Source of the DNA: Microvirga zambiensis WSM3693
GTDB lineage: Bacteria; Pseudomonadota; Alphaproteobacteria; Rhizobiales; Beijerinckiaceae
Assembly (NCBI RefSeq): GCF_016735695.1
Contig: NZ_JAERQD010000013.1
Span: 1-64,000 of the forward strand
Direction of reading: 5' to 3'
Length of the DNA: 64,000 nt
Numbering within the stretch: the first letter of the stretch is position 1; every line of letters begins with the position of its first letter. Below the pieces are notes generated by a model. It made no database searches. It was not told where the DNA came from and was given only the letters and a program-made list of their open reading frames with translations. Shown here in pieces: positions 10,128 to 19,075 of this stretch. The position numbers and the translations under genes are program-made.

Positions 10128-10637
10128 ATGAAACCGCACTTCGCCATGATGGCCGGCTACAACGCCTGGTGCAACGCGCGCATCTACGACGTTGCCGCGC
10201 AGCTCTCCGATGCGGATTACCGCGCGGATCGCGGGGCGTTCTTCAAGTCGGTGCACGGCACCCTGAACCATCTCCTCGTTACCGACCGCATCTGGCTGAA
10301 GCGCTTCTCCGGAGAGGGCGAGGCGCCGAACCGGCTCGACGTGATCCTGTTCGAGGATCTTCCCGGCCTTCGTGCGGCGCGCACGAAGGAGGACGAGCGC
10401 ATCGTCGCCTATGTCGATGGCCTGTCCGAAACCGATCTGGCCGGACGCATCCGCTACAAGACGATCACGAACCCGGCCGAGATCGAGCAGCCGCTGGCTC
10501 CGGCGCTGGTGCATTTCTTCAACCATCAGACCCATCACCGCGGGCAGGTCCATTGCCTGCTCACCGGTCTCGGTCTCGATGCGCCGTCGCTTGACCTCAT
10601 CCTGTTCCAACGGGAGACGGGAATGGGCCTCACATGA
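10128..10637 (+). CDS. DinB family protein
   Basis: Protein of 169 residues with the four-helix DinB/YfiT fold. The three expected metal ligands are visible as H48 in GTLNHLL and H133 and H137 in FNHQTHHRGQ. DinB proteins are metal-dependent, and several act as thiol-dependent transferases; the reaction here is unknown. A GAGGAG ribosome site precedes the ATG. Its stop overlaps the start of the thioesterase gene by 4 bases (ATGA), so the two are translationally coupled. Confidence 0.9.
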   Translation: MKPHFAMMAGYNAWCNARIYDVAAQLSDADYRADRGAFFKSVHGTLNHLLVTDRIWLKRFSGEGEAPNRLDVILFEDLPGLRAARTKEDERIVAYVDGLSETDLAGRIRYKTITNPAEIEQPLAPALVHFFNHQTHHRGQVHCLLTGLGLDAPSLDLILFQRETGMGLT

Positions 10638-11182
10638 ACCTGTGGCTGCGCGTCCTTCACCTGATCCTCGCCTCGTTCTTCCGGCCGAGGCTCGATCCGG
10701 TGCGCGACGTGTCGCGGCTCTCCTTCCGGGTCTGGCCGCACGACCTCGACACCTCGCTCCACATGAACAACGGCCGTTACTGGACGCTCATGGATCTCGG
10801 GCGTACCGACATCATGATCCGCTCCGGCCTGTGGCGGCCGATCTTTCGGCACGGCTGGGTGCCCGTGGTGAGCGCCGGGCAGATCCGGTTCAGGCGGGAG
10901 CTGAAGGCTTTCAGGTCCTTCACCCTGGAGACGCGCATCCTCACCTGGTCGGAGAGCCACGTAGTCATGGAGCACCGGCTCGTCTCCAAATCCAGGGACG
11001 GCGGCCAGGTTCTGAACGCCATCGCCCTGGTGCGGGCCGGGCTCTACGACCGGCGGGAGAGGAGCTTCGTGTCCATGGAGCGCCTGCTCGGCGAGATCGG
11101 CCTCGAGGCCCAGGCGCCGGCCGCCGCACCCGAGGTCGAGGCTTTCCTCCAGGCGGAAGAGACGTTGAAGCGCGCCGCCTGA
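10634..11182 (+). CDS. Acyl-CoA thioesterase family protein (hotdog fold)
   Basis: Protein of 182 residues with a hotdog thioesterase fold. The signature WPHDLDTSLHMNNGRYWTLMD matches the 4HBT_2-type family, in which the Asp and Asn-Asn segment form the active site. A short hydrophobic stretch at the N-terminus (LWLRVLHLILASFF) could be a membrane anchor. It is coupled to the DinB gene by an ATGA overlap. The substrate is unknown; hydrolysis of an acyl-CoA is inferred from the family. Confidence 0.85.
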   Translation: MNLWLRVLHLILASFFRPRLDPVRDVSRLSFRVWPHDLDTSLHMNNGRYWTLMDLGRTDIMIRSGLWRPIFRHGWVPVVSAGQIRFRRELKAFRSFTLETRILTWSESHVVMEHRLVSKSRDGGQVLNAIALVRAGLYDRRERSFVSMERLLGEIGLEAQAPAAAPEVEAFLQAEETLKRAA

Positions 11183-11235
11183 TGGTCCAAGGTGGGCCAT
11201 CGCCGCTTTAGGCCTGACCAACCCCGAATCGGACC

Positions 11236-11859
11236 ATGCCTCGCATCATCGACTATTACTTCTCGCTCGTGAGCCCCTGGGCCTATATCGGCCATGCGCC
11301 CTTCATGGAGATCGCGCAGAAGCATGGGATCGAGGTCAATTTCAAGCCGGTCTTCCTCGGCCGCGTCTTTGCCGAAACCGGCGGGCTGCCGCTCGCCCAG
11401 CGCCATCCCGCCCGGCAGCGCTATCGCGTCGTCGAGCTGCAGCGCTGGCGCGAGAAGCGCGGCCTGTCCTTCAACATCTCCCCGAAGCACTGGCCCTTCG
11501 ACGTGAACCTCGCCGACCGCTTCGTGATCGCGATCACCGCCTCCGGCAAGAGCCCCGACGTCTTCCTGCGCCGGGCCTTCGCGGGGATCTGGGAGGAGGA
11601 GCGTAACTTGGGCGATCCGCTCGTTGTCGCGGAACTCGCCGAACAGGCCGGGCTCGACTCGTCGGCGCTCATGGATGTGGTGACCGGCAGCACGACCGAG
11701 GCGATCTACGCGCTCAACCTGGAGAATGCGGTGGCGGGCGACGTCTTCGGCTCCCCGGCCTATGTGCTCGACGGCGAGGTGTTCTGGGGTCAGGACCGAC
11801 TTGAACTGCTCGACGATGCGCTGAGCACCGGCCGCGAGCCCTACACGCCGGACACCTGA
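11236..11859 (+). CDS. 2-Hydroxychromene-2-carboxylate isomerase / DsbA-family protein (kappa GST-like)
   Basis: Protein of 207 residues with a thioredoxin fold and helical insertion. The start (IDYYFSLVSPWAYIG) has the Ser-Pro-Trp segment that replaces CxxC in kappa-class glutathione transferases and 2-hydroxychromene-2-carboxylate isomerases. The C-terminal FGSPAYVLDGEVFWGQDRL motif is also typical. The known family reaction is a glutathione-dependent isomerisation in naphthalene breakdown, but no other naphthalene genes are nearby, so the real substrate is open. It ends 12 bases before the racemase gene. Confidence 0.88.
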   Translation: MPRIIDYYFSLVSPWAYIGHAPFMEIAQKHGIEVNFKPVFLGRVFAETGGLPLAQRHPARQRYRVVELQRWREKRGLSFNISPKHWPFDVNLADRFVIAITASGKSPDVFLRRAFAGIWEEERNLGDPLVVAELAEQAGLDSSALMDVVTGSTTEAIYALNLENAVAGDVFGSPAYVLDGEVFWGQDRLELLDDALSTGREPYTPDT

Positions 11860-11870
11860 GAGCAAGCGCG

Positions 11871-12569
11871 ATGCGGATTATCGGCCTCATCGGCGGCATG
11901 AGCTGGGAAAGCTCGGCCGAGTACTATCGCATCATCAACCAGGAGACCAACCGGAGGCTCGGCGGCGTTCACTCGGCACAGTGCCTGATGTATTCCGTCG
12001 ATTTCGAGGGGATCAAGCGGCTTCAGCACGAGGGCGACTGGGACAGACTCGCAGAGGCCATGAAGGACGCAGCGACCCGGCTGGAACGCGGCGGGGCAGA
12101 CTTCATCGTTCTGTGCACCAATACCATGCATCGTCTGGCCAATGCGATCGAAGCAGCTGTCGGCATCCCGCTCCTGCACATCGCCGATCCGACAGCGGAG
12201 AAGATCAAGGCGGCCGGCTTTCAGCGCGTCGGCCTGCTCGGCACGGCCTTCACCATGGAGCAGGATTTCTACAAGGGCCGCCTGCAGCAGCATCACGGGC
12301 TCGACGTGATCGTGCCGGAGGAGAGCGATCGTCGCGTCGTGCACGAGATCATCTACAAGGAGCTCGTTCTTGGAAGGATCGTGCCAGAGTCGCGAAAAGC
12401 CTATCGCGAGATCATCGTCCGCCTGATCGAGCGCGGCGCTGAATGCATCATTCTCGGCTGCACCGAGATCATGCTGCTGGTCTCCGACGAGGACAGCGCC
12501 GTGCCGCTGTTCGATACCACGACGATCCACGCAGTTGCGGCGGTCGATGAGGCGTTGAAAGGGGAGTGA
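11871..12569 (+). CDS. Aspartate/glutamate racemase family protein
   Basis: Cofactor-independent racemase fold, 232 residues. The two catalytic cysteines are present as C82 in LCTNTMH and C197 in LGCTEIM, and the N-terminal GLIGGMSWESS motif matches the aspartate racemase branch (YgeA-like). It probably interconverts an amino acid's L and D forms through the two-thiol mechanism. Genes of this type are usually not in peptidoglycan operons, and no wall-precursor genes flank it here, so an amino-acid metabolic role is more likely than supply of D-glutamate. Confidence 0.9.
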   Translation: MRIIGLIGGMSWESSAEYYRIINQETNRRLGGVHSAQCLMYSVDFEGIKRLQHEGDWDRLAEAMKDAATRLERGGADFIVLCTNTMHRLANAIEAAVGIPLLHIADPTAEKIKAAGFQRVGLLGTAFTMEQDFYKGRLQQHHGLDVIVPEESDRRVVHEIIYKELVLGRIVPESRKAYREIIVRLIERGAECIILGCTEIMLLVSDEDSAVPLFDTTTIHAVAAVDEALKGE

Positions 12570-12573
12570 TCCT

Positions 12574-12670
12574 CCACGTCATGGCCGGGCTTGTCCCGGC
12601 CATCCCGATGATGTGAGGCGCAGCGCTCCTCTTAATCGAGATCGCCGGCACGAGGCCGGTGATGACGTGG
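12574..12670. repeat. Intergenic palindromic repeat (CCACGTCATGG type), copy 1
   Basis: Opens CCACGTCATGGCCGGG and closes GGCCGGTGATGACGTGG, with a nested GGCCGGGCTTGTCCCGGCC hairpin. It lies between convergent genes (racemase and hybrid kinase) and may act as a bidirectional terminator. A relative is at 28485-28596. Confidence 0.6.
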
Positions 12671-12679
12671 AGAGGACGC

Positions 12680-15600
12680 TTACTCCGCCGCCACCTTCGT
12701 CGCACGCCATTGCGTCAGCAGTGCGCGCAAAGCCGCCGGTTTCAGCGGCTTGTTGAGAACATGGATGTGCATGTCGGCGGCGGCATCACGCACGACGGGA
12801 GTGCGGTCGGCGGTGACGAGCACGGCCGGCGTGTCGACCTGAGTCTTCCAGCGCAGGGCCTTGATGAGTTCGAGGCCGTCGGTGTCGTCGAGATGGTAGT
12901 CCGCGATGATCACCTCCGGCAGCGCCTTGTGCGTGCGCAGAGCCTGATGAGCCGTTTCGAGATCCGAGGCGGTCCAGGTCTCGCAGCCCCAGCCCGTGAG
13001 CAGAAGGCGCATGCCTTCGAGAATGGCAGGCTCGTTGTCGATCACGAGGACGCGCAGGCCCGACAGCACGGTCGCGGCCGGCTTCGGCGGCTCCGGTGTG
13101 GCTGCGGTTGCGGGAAGCGCGGCGACCACAGGAACCTCGACGCGGAACACGGAGCCGCGCCCGGCTTCCGAGTTCAACGTGACCGGATGCTTGAGCACGC
13201 GGCCGATGCGCTCGACGATCGAGAGACCGAGGCCGAGGCCGCGCGCCACCTTCACGCCCTGGTCGAGGCGCTGGAACTCGCGGAAGACGATGCGCTGCTT
13301 CGAGGGCGGGATGCCGAGGCCCGTGTCCCACACCTCAAGGACGAGATGCGCGCCGCGCCGGCGCGCGCCGACGAGCACGCGGCCGGAAGGCGTGTACTTG
13401 ATGGCGTTGGAGATCAGGTTCTGCAGCAGGCGGCGCATGAGACGCCGATCGGAGCGGACGGTGAGCGACGGGACCGCGAAGGTGAGCGTGAGGCCCTTGT
13501 TGCGGGCGACGGGTTCGAATTCGCGCTGCAGCTGACGGAACAGTTCGTCCATGCGGAAGCTCGACCATTGCGGCTTCATGGCGCCTGTATCGAGACGCGA
13601 GATGTCGAGGATGGCGGTCAGGATTTCCTCGACCGCGTCGAGCGAGGCATCGATGTTTTCGGCAAGGGTCGCATTGCCCGCGTCGCGATCCCGCTCCACG
13701 AGCGAGGTCGCATAGAGACGCGCGGCATTGAGCGGCTGCAGGATGTCGTGCGATGCGGCGGCGAGGAAGCGCGTCTTCGATACGTTCGCTTCGTCGGCCT
13801 CCGCCTTCGCGCTTCTCAGCGCCTCGTTGAGACGCGTCAGCTCCTCGGTTCGCTCACGCACGCGCTGCTCCAGCGTCTCGTTGGCGCGCCGGCTCGCTTC
13901 CTCCGCCGCCACCGTTTCGGTGACGTCGGTATAGGTCGTCACGTGGCCGCCGTCGGGCAGGAGGTTCGAGCGGATCTCGATCACCTTGCCGGAGGGAAAG
14001 AGCTTGAGGCGCACCGGTTCCACGTCGTTCCGGAAGGAGTGGAGGCGGGCCGCGACGAGTTCCTCGATCCGGCCTGGGCCATAGGAGCCGCGCGAGGCAT
14101 TGTAGGTGACGATCCGCTCCATGCTGATGCCCACATGCACGAAGTTGGGCGGCATGTCGTAGAGATCGATGAAGGCCTGGTTCCAGGCGAGCAGGCGCAG
14201 GTCGCTGTCGAGCACGGTGATGCCCTGCTCGGCATAGTTCAGCGCATGCTGAAGCAGGTCGCGACTGTGCTGGATCGCGGCGGAGGCGTCGTCGAGAAGC
14301 TTGAGGGCCGCCTCCGTGGACACGGTGCGTCGGCGCAGCAGCAGCGACAGGGCAAGACGCGACGAGGCCGTGCCGATGGCCGAGGCCAGGAGATGCTCGG
14401 CATAACGCAGCAGATGGATGTCGGCCTCTGCGCGCGCCTCCAGGTTCTGGCCGCGGCTATGGGTGAAACCTTCGAAGGAGCGGGTCGTCCGCTCCTCGCC
14501 GAGATAGCGCGCCACGGTGGCGCGCAGCTCGCCGACGGTCACGCTGGCGCGGAAGAGGCGGAAGCTCGGCGTCACCGAGGCGACGGCTTCGCCGACGAAG
14601 AGATTGGCCTGGATCTGCTCCATCGCGGTGACCGGGCGCCACAGGGAGAAGGCGATGTAGCAGATGATGTTCAGCGTCAGGCTCCAGATGACGCCATGGG
14701 TGAGCTGCGGCAGGTCGACGCCGAACAGGGAAGTGGGCTTCAGCGCCGTGATGCCGAACGGGCCGGTGACGACCACGTCGGACCAGAACACGCCGTCCCA
14801 GACGAGGCTCGGGAGAAGGAGCGTGTAGGCCCAGGTGAGGAATCCGACGATCAGGCCGACGCTGGCGCCGAGCGCCGTGCCGCGCGTCCAGATCAGCCCG
14901 CCGAGGAAGGCCGGCGCGACCTGCGCGATGGCGGCGAAGGACAGAAGGCCGATGGCGGCAAGCGCCGCTTCGCCCGATGCGCGGTAATAGGCGTAGCCGA
15001 GGAGGATCACGAGAACGATCGAGATCCGTCGTACGCCGATCACGAAGCTGCCGGGATCGATGCCGGCAAAGGCCCGCCGCCGCAGCACGATGGGCATGAC
15101 GAGATGGTTCGAGATCATCACCGCGATGGCGACGGAATCGACGATGACCATGGCGGTCGCCGCCGAGAATCCGCCGAGGAAGGCGATGACCGCGACGGTG
15201 CCGGCCTTGTCCATGAGCGGCAGCGCGAGCAGGGTCATGTCGCGGTCGATGGATCCGCCGGGATAGACGGCGAGGCCTGCGAGCGCGATCGGGATGACGA
15301 AGATGTTGATGAGGATCAGATAGAGCGGAAACAGCCAGGCGGTCCGCTTCAGGTCGCCGATCTCGTGGTTCTCGACCACGGTGACGTGGAACTGACGCGG
15401 CAGAAGCAGGGCGGCGCAGGTGGAGAGCAGGATCAGGGTGATGTAGCTGCCGAAGCCCGAGGTCGTGCCCATCAGGTTTGCGCTGATCCCCTGCGCATGG
15501 AGACGTTGCACGATGGAATCGTAGCCGTCGAACATGACGAAGGTGATATAGGCGCCGACGATCAGGAACGCGATGAGCTTCACCACGGATTCGACGGAGA

Positions 15601-16189
15601 TGGCGAGAAGAAGTCCGTTCTGGTGTTCGGTCGCATCCGTGTGCCGCGTGCCGAAGGCGACGGCAAAGCCCGCCAGCACGAGAGCGACGACGAAGGCGAG
15701 ATCGCCCACGAGCGGGAATTGCGACGGCAGCGTCTCGTTGCTTGCCGCGAGAAATACATCGAGCGAGGAAGAGACCGCCTTCAGCTGCAGGGCGATGTAG
15801 GGCACCGATCCGACGAGGGCGATCACGCTGACGAGCGCCGCGACCCGCTCGCTTTTGCCGTAGCGGGCGGCGACGAAGTCGGCGATGGAGGAGATGTTCT
15901 GGGTCTTGGCGACCCGCACGATCCGCGCGACCAGCGGATATCCAAAGCCGATCACGAGGATCGGGCCGATATAGATGGCGAGGAAATCGAAGCCCGAGCG
16001 GCTGGCAAGGCCGACCGATCCGAAGAAGGTCCAGGAGGTGCAATAGACGGCGAGGGCAAGCGCCGCGATGGTGGAACGGGCCGGTCCCTGGATGAAGCGC
16101 TTGCCTCCGTCGTCGCCCCAATGGGCGACCGTGAACAGGAAGCAGAGATAGACCAGCGCCGACAGCACGACGGCCCAGGTGGCGACCAT
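12680..16189 (-). CDS. Hybrid sensor histidine kinase/response regulator fused to a sodium:solute symporter-like domain
   Basis: Protein of 1169 residues. Residues about 1-500 are a multi-helix membrane domain like sodium:solute symporters (TSWTFFGSVGLASRSGFDF, then ISSIADFVAARYGKSERVA). A PAS domain lies at about 640-740 (LDSDLRLLAWNQAFIDLYDMP), then a coiled coil, then the kinase core with phosphoacceptor H814 in AASHDILQPLNAARLY and the ATP-binding motifs (NLISNAIKYTPSGR, DTGLGIP). A receiver domain ends the protein, with the phosphoacceptor at D1097 in VIIADYHLDDTDG. The layout is like CbrA-type sensors, which link nutrient uptake to gene control. No partner response regulator is adjacent. 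The ligand is unknown. Confidence 0.93.
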   Translation of the reverse strand: MVATWAVVLSALVYLCFLFTVAHWGDDGGKRFIQGPARSTIAALALAVYCTSWTFFGSVGLASRSGFDFLAIYIGPILVIGFGYPLVARIVRVAKTQNISSIADFVAARYGKSERVAALVSVIALVGSVPYIALQLKAVSSSLDVFLAASNETLPSQFPLVGDLAFVVALVLAGFAVAFGTRHTDATEHQNGLLLAISVESVVKLIAFLIVGAYITFVMFDGYDSIVQRLHAQGISANLMGTTSGFGSYITLILLSTCAALLLPRQFHVTVVENHEIGDLKRTAWLFPLYLILINIFVIPIALAGLAVYPGGSIDRDMTLLALPLMDKAGTVAVIAFLGGFSAATAMVIVDSVAIAVMISNHLVMPIVLRRRAFAGIDPGSFVIGVRRISIVLVILLGYAYYRASGEAALAAIGLLSFAAIAQVAPAFLGGLIWTRGTALGASVGLIVGFLTWAYTLLLPSLVWDGVFWSDVVVTGPFGITALKPTSLFGVDLPQLTHGVIWSLTLNIICYIAFSLWRPVTAMEQIQANLFVGEAVASVTPSFRLFRASVTVGELRATVARYLGEERTTRSFEGFTHSRGQNLEARAEADIHLLRYAEHLLASAIGTASSRLALSLLLRRRTVSTEAALKLLDDASAAIQHSRDLLQHALNYAEQGITVLDSDLRLLAWNQAFIDLYDMPPNFVHVGISMERIVTYNASRGSYGPGRIEELVAARLHSFRNDVEPVRLKLFPSGKVIEIRSNLLPDGGHVTTYTDVTETVAAEEASRRANETLEQRVRERTEELTRLNEALRSAKAEADEANVSKTRFLAAASHDILQPLNAARLYATSLVERDRDAGNATLAENIDASLDAVEEILTAILDISRLDTGAMKPQWSSFRMDELFRQLQREFEPVARNKGLTLTFAVPSLTVRSDRRLMRRLLQNLISNAIKYTPSGRVLVGARRRGAHLVLEVWDTGLGIPPSKQRIVFREFQRLDQGVKVARGLGLGLSIVERIGRVLKHPVTLNSEAGRGSVFRVEVPVVAALPATAATPEPPKPAATVLSGLRVLVIDNEPAILEGMRLLLTGWGCETWTASDLETAHQALRTHKALPEVIIADYHLDDTDGLELIKALRWKTQVDTPAVLVTADRTPVVRDAAADMHIHVLNKPLKPAALRALLTQWRATKVAAE

Positions 16190-16257
16190 AGGCTTTAACC
16201 CTCGAAATCCAACGTGGAACAGCTTTATCCGGTTAGCGGTACGAAGGCCACTGGCGG

Positions 16258-17172
16258 TCAGATGGCCTTGTCCCAGTCAGGCTCAGGTCCGAAGCGCCGG
16301 GCCAGGAACTCGACGAAGACGCGCACTTTCGCCGGGGCCTGCCGGCCGGAGGGCAGGACGGCGTGGATGCCGGGCTGGTAGGTTGGGTACCCTGTCAGCA
16401 CCGGGACGAGAGAGCCGTCACGCAGGCTGTCGCCGACGATGAAGGTCGGCTGGTAGATCAATCCCTGTCCGGCGACGGCTGCCGCGAGCAGCGCGTCGCC
16501 GTTATTGGCGCGCAGGTTGCCCTGCACCGGCACGACAGTTTCGCCTTCCGTGCCGAAGGTCCAGCGGTTCGCGCCGATGGCGCTCGGCAGGGTGTAGCCG
16601 AGGCAGTTGTGGTGGGAGAGGTCGTCCAGATTTCGCGGGGTGCCGTGTTCCGCGAGATAGGACGGCGCAGCGCAGACGGCCGTGCGGCATTCGGCCAGCC
16701 GCCGGGCGACGAGGCTCGAATCCTTCAGGCGCCCGATGCGGATCGCGAGATCCCAGCCTTCCTCGATGAGATCCACGTAGCGGTCGGCGAGCCCGAGATC
16801 GAACGAGACGGCAGGGTAGAGCTTGCTGAACTCGGCGAGGGCCGGCACCACCTGGCGGAAGCCGAAGGTGAGGGGCACGTTGAGGCGGAGCGTGCCGCGC
16901 GGCTCGATGCGGTCGAGGCTGGTCGAGGCCTCGGCCTCCTCGATCTCGGCCAGGATGCGCTCGCAGGCCGCGAGATAGCTTCGCCCGCCCTCAGTCAGCA
17001 CCAGCTTGCGGGTGGAACGGTGCAGCAGCTTGATGCCGAGCCTCTCCTCCAGCGCCACCACGTGCTTCGTCACCATGGTCTGCGACAGGTCGAGCGCCCT
17101 GGCCGCGGCCGAGAAGCTGCCAAGCGTCGCGACGCGGACGAAGACCTGCATGCTGGTGACACGGTCAAGCAT
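16258..17172 (-). CDS. LysR family transcriptional regulator
   Basis: Protein of 304 residues. The N-terminal winged helix-turn-helix (FVRVATLGSFSAAARALDLSQTMVTKHVVALE) is typical of the CrgA/PA0477 branch, and the C-terminal two-lobed effector domain follows (PRGTLRLNVPLTFGFRQVVPALAEF). It is divergent from the DoxX and VOC genes with a 103-bp shared promoter region, the classical LysR arrangement, so it probably controls them. CTCA at 17200-17203 and TGAG at 17209-17212 form a weak inverted repeat in the shared region. Confidence 0.92.
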   Translation of the reverse strand: MLDRVTSMQVFVRVATLGSFSAAARALDLSQTMVTKHVVALEERLGIKLLHRSTRKLVLTEGGRSYLAACERILAEIEEAEASTSLDRIEPRGTLRLNVPLTFGFRQVVPALAEFSKLYPAVSFDLGLADRYVDLIEEGWDLAIRIGRLKDSSLVARRLAECRTAVCAAPSYLAEHGTPRNLDDLSHHNCLGYTLPSAIGANRWTFGTEGETVVPVQGNLRANNGDALLAAAVAGQGLIYQPTFIVGDSLRDGSLVPVLTGYPTYQPGIHAVLPSGRQAPAKVRVFVEFLARRFGPEPDWDKAI

Positions 17173-17275
17173 GATGCGATCTCATTCCCGGAGTGTGAGC
17201 TCATATTCTGAGGCAGAGATTATCACATTATTGGTTTGAGGTCATAGGAGAGGACCCCATTTCGGAGATATCTCG

Positions 17276-17710
17276 ATGATCGACACCCGCACCGCTCCCT
17301 ACGCCGCGCTGATCCTGCGCGTCACCCTCGGCGTCCTTTTCCTTGCCCATGCCGGCCTCAAGGTCTTCGTCTTCACGCCCGCCGGCGCAGCCCAGTTCTT
17401 CGGCAGCCTCGGGCTGCCTCCGGCCGTGGCCTATCTGACCATTGCCGCCGAGACCGTCGGCGGAATCGCTCTTATCCTCGGCTTCTTCACCCGCTGGGTC
17501 TCGCTTGCCCTGATCCCGGTTCTGCTCGGCGCCATCGTCTTCGTGCACGGTCCTGCCGGCTTCTTCTTCAACAACCCCAACGGCGGCTGGGAATACCTCG
17601 CTTTCTGGATCGCAGCTCTCGTGGTTCAGGCTCTCCTCGGCAACGGCGCTCTTGCCCTGCAGGCCGGATCGGCGAACACTGCGCCTGCTTTGTCCGTCCG
17701 CTCGGCCTGA
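17276..17710 (+). CDS. DoxX family membrane protein
   Basis: Protein of 144 residues with four predicted membrane helices (for example ALILRVTLGVLFLAHAGLKVF, AYLTIAAETVGGIALILGFF). DoxX-type proteins are small quinone- or redox-linked membrane proteins and are often controlled by LysR regulators; the exact activity here is unknown. It is first in a likely two-gene unit with the VOC gene, which starts 11 bases later. Confidence 0.88.
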   Translation: MIDTRTAPYAALILRVTLGVLFLAHAGLKVFVFTPAGAAQFFGSLGLPPAVAYLTIAAETVGGIALILGFFTRWVSLALIPVLLGAIVFVHGPAGFFFNNPNGGWEYLAFWIAALVVQALLGNGALALQAGSANTAPALSVRSA

Positions 17711-17721
17711 GGTCCAAGATC

Positions 17722-18249
17722 ATGTCGCTCTCCGCTCTCTCTGGCGCCACCGGACATCCGGTGGCGCGACCCATCGATCCCGGCGTCAGGATCGGCCACG
17801 TCCATCTCAAGGTGGCCGATCTCGACCGCGCGCTCGCCTTTTATTGCGACGTGCTCGGCTTCGAGCTGATGCAGCGCTACGGCACCCAGGCGGCCTTCGT
17901 CTCCGCCGGGGGCTACCACCACCATATCGGCCTCAACACCTGGGAGAGCAAAGGCGGATCGCCGCCGGCTCCCGGCACCACCGGCCTCTACCACGTGGCG
18001 ATCCTCTATCCCACACGGGCAGCCCTGGCCGATGCACTCTACCGGCTCGCCGAGGCCGGCATCCCCCTGCAGGGGGCGAGCGATCACGGGGTGAGCGAGG
18101 CGCTCTACCTGAGCGATCCCGATGGCAACGGCATCGAACTCTACTTCGACCGCCCCGAGGACCAGTGGCCTCGCACGCCGGACGGCGAGCTTCAGATGGT
18201 CACCAGACGGCTCGATCTGCAGGACCTTCTGGCCGCACGCGAGGCTTGA
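17722..18249 (+). CDS. VOC family protein (catechol-2,3-dioxygenase/glyoxalase-like)
   Basis: Protein of 175 residues with a two-module vicinal oxygen chelate fold. Likely metal ligands are the His residues in GHVHLKVADLDRALAFY and LYHVAILYP and the Glu in GNGIELYFDRPEDQW. This last motif is typical of the CatE-like branch. The substrate may be a catechol or hydroquinone, or the protein may handle a thiol adduct. Pairing with DoxX and LysR resembles modules induced by quinones or electrophiles, which is inference. Confidence 0.87.
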   Translation: MSLSALSGATGHPVARPIDPGVRIGHVHLKVADLDRALAFYCDVLGFELMQRYGTQAAFVSAGGYHHHIGLNTWESKGGSPPAPGTTGLYHVAILYPTRAALADALYRLAEAGIPLQGASDHGVSEALYLSDPDGNGIELYFDRPEDQWPRTPDGELQMVTRRLDLQDLLAAREA

Positions 18250-18303
18250 CGAAATTCTCAGGCCGGACAGCTTAAGCTTAGGAGCAAGCGAAAGGGTCCG
18301 GTC

Positions 18304-18738
18304 ATGTGGAATGAATTCAAGCAGTTCGCCTTGCGTGGCAACGTGGTCGATCTCGCCATCGGCATCATCATCGGTGTCGCGTTCGGCAGGATCGTCGATT
18401 CCATCGTCGGCGACATCTTCATGCCCATCATCGGGGCCGTCACGGGCGGCCTCGATTTCTCGAACCACTTCACGGCCCTGTCGGGCAACGTGACCGCCGG
18501 GTCGCTCGAGGAGGCCAAGAAGCAGGGCGCCGTGCTCGGCTGGGGCAACTTCATCACGGTCACCATCAACTTCGCCATCATCGCCTGGATCCTCTTCCTG
18601 CTGGTCAAGGGCATGAACCGCCTGCGCCGCACCGAGGATGCCAAGACCGGCACGGCCGACAAGCCTGCGGAGATCCCGGCCGACGTGAAGCTGCTGACGG
18701 AAATCCGCGACCTCCTGAAGACGGGCCGGACCGCTTGA
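18304..18738 (+). CDS. mscL: Large-conductance mechanosensitive channel MscL
   Basis: Protein of 144 residues and normal length for MscL. The first helix motif ([37 protein letters not shown], residues about 5-41) and the second helix ([26 protein letters not shown]) are both clear. The channel opens under membrane tension and releases solutes on osmotic downshock. A hairpin (CACCCTC and GAGGGTG near 18752-18777) follows the stop. Confidence 0.97.
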   Translation: MWNEFKQFALRGNVVDLAIGIIIGVAFGRIVDSIVGDIFMPIIGAVTGGLDFSNHFTALSGNVTAGSLEEAKKQGAVLGWGNFITVTINFAIIAWILFLLVKGMNRLRRTEDAKTGTADKPAEIPADVKLLTEIRDLLKTGRTA

Positions 18739-18805
18739 GAGGCTGCCCATCACCCTCGACCTCATCTTGTGAGGGTGGCTCGAAAAGGGTTTCCGCTTCC
18801 ATAGC

Positions 18806-18911
18806 CCTCATCCTGAGGAGGCCGTCAGGCCATCTCGAAGGACGAGGGCGTCTCCAGTTTGCTCTGGATGATCCTTCGAGACGCAGACTACGTCTGCTCC
18901 TCAGGATGAGG
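18806..18911. repeat. Intergenic palindromic repeat (CCTCATCCTGAGGAG type), copy 2
   Basis: Same unit as 7642-7751: opens CCTCATCCTGAGGAG, has CATCTCGAAGGACGAGG and GATCCTTCGAGACG inside, and closes CTCCTCAGGATGAGG. The hairpin tip differs between the two copies. It fills most of the 337-bp gap between mscL and the aminotransferase gene; I see no gene in the rest of that gap. Confidence 0.7.
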
Positions 18912-19075
18912 ACAGAGATTTATGAGATGGAGAGTGCCGCATACGGGATCGGACGACCTGAGATTGATCACCGGTTTCGATCGAACCCTTCGTCTTTTGT
19001 CATAGGACATATTCGAGGCTTGCCTTGGGGCTGCGGACAGGCCATCCCTGTTCACCTGTCCCCGAGGAACTTCCC

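Noticed and set aside
12659..16198. Long open frame opposite the hybrid kinase (about 1180 codons)
   Set aside because: It mirrors the kinase on the other strand in a GC-rich gene; its product is low-complexity (Arg/Asp/His-rich) and has no recognisable domain.
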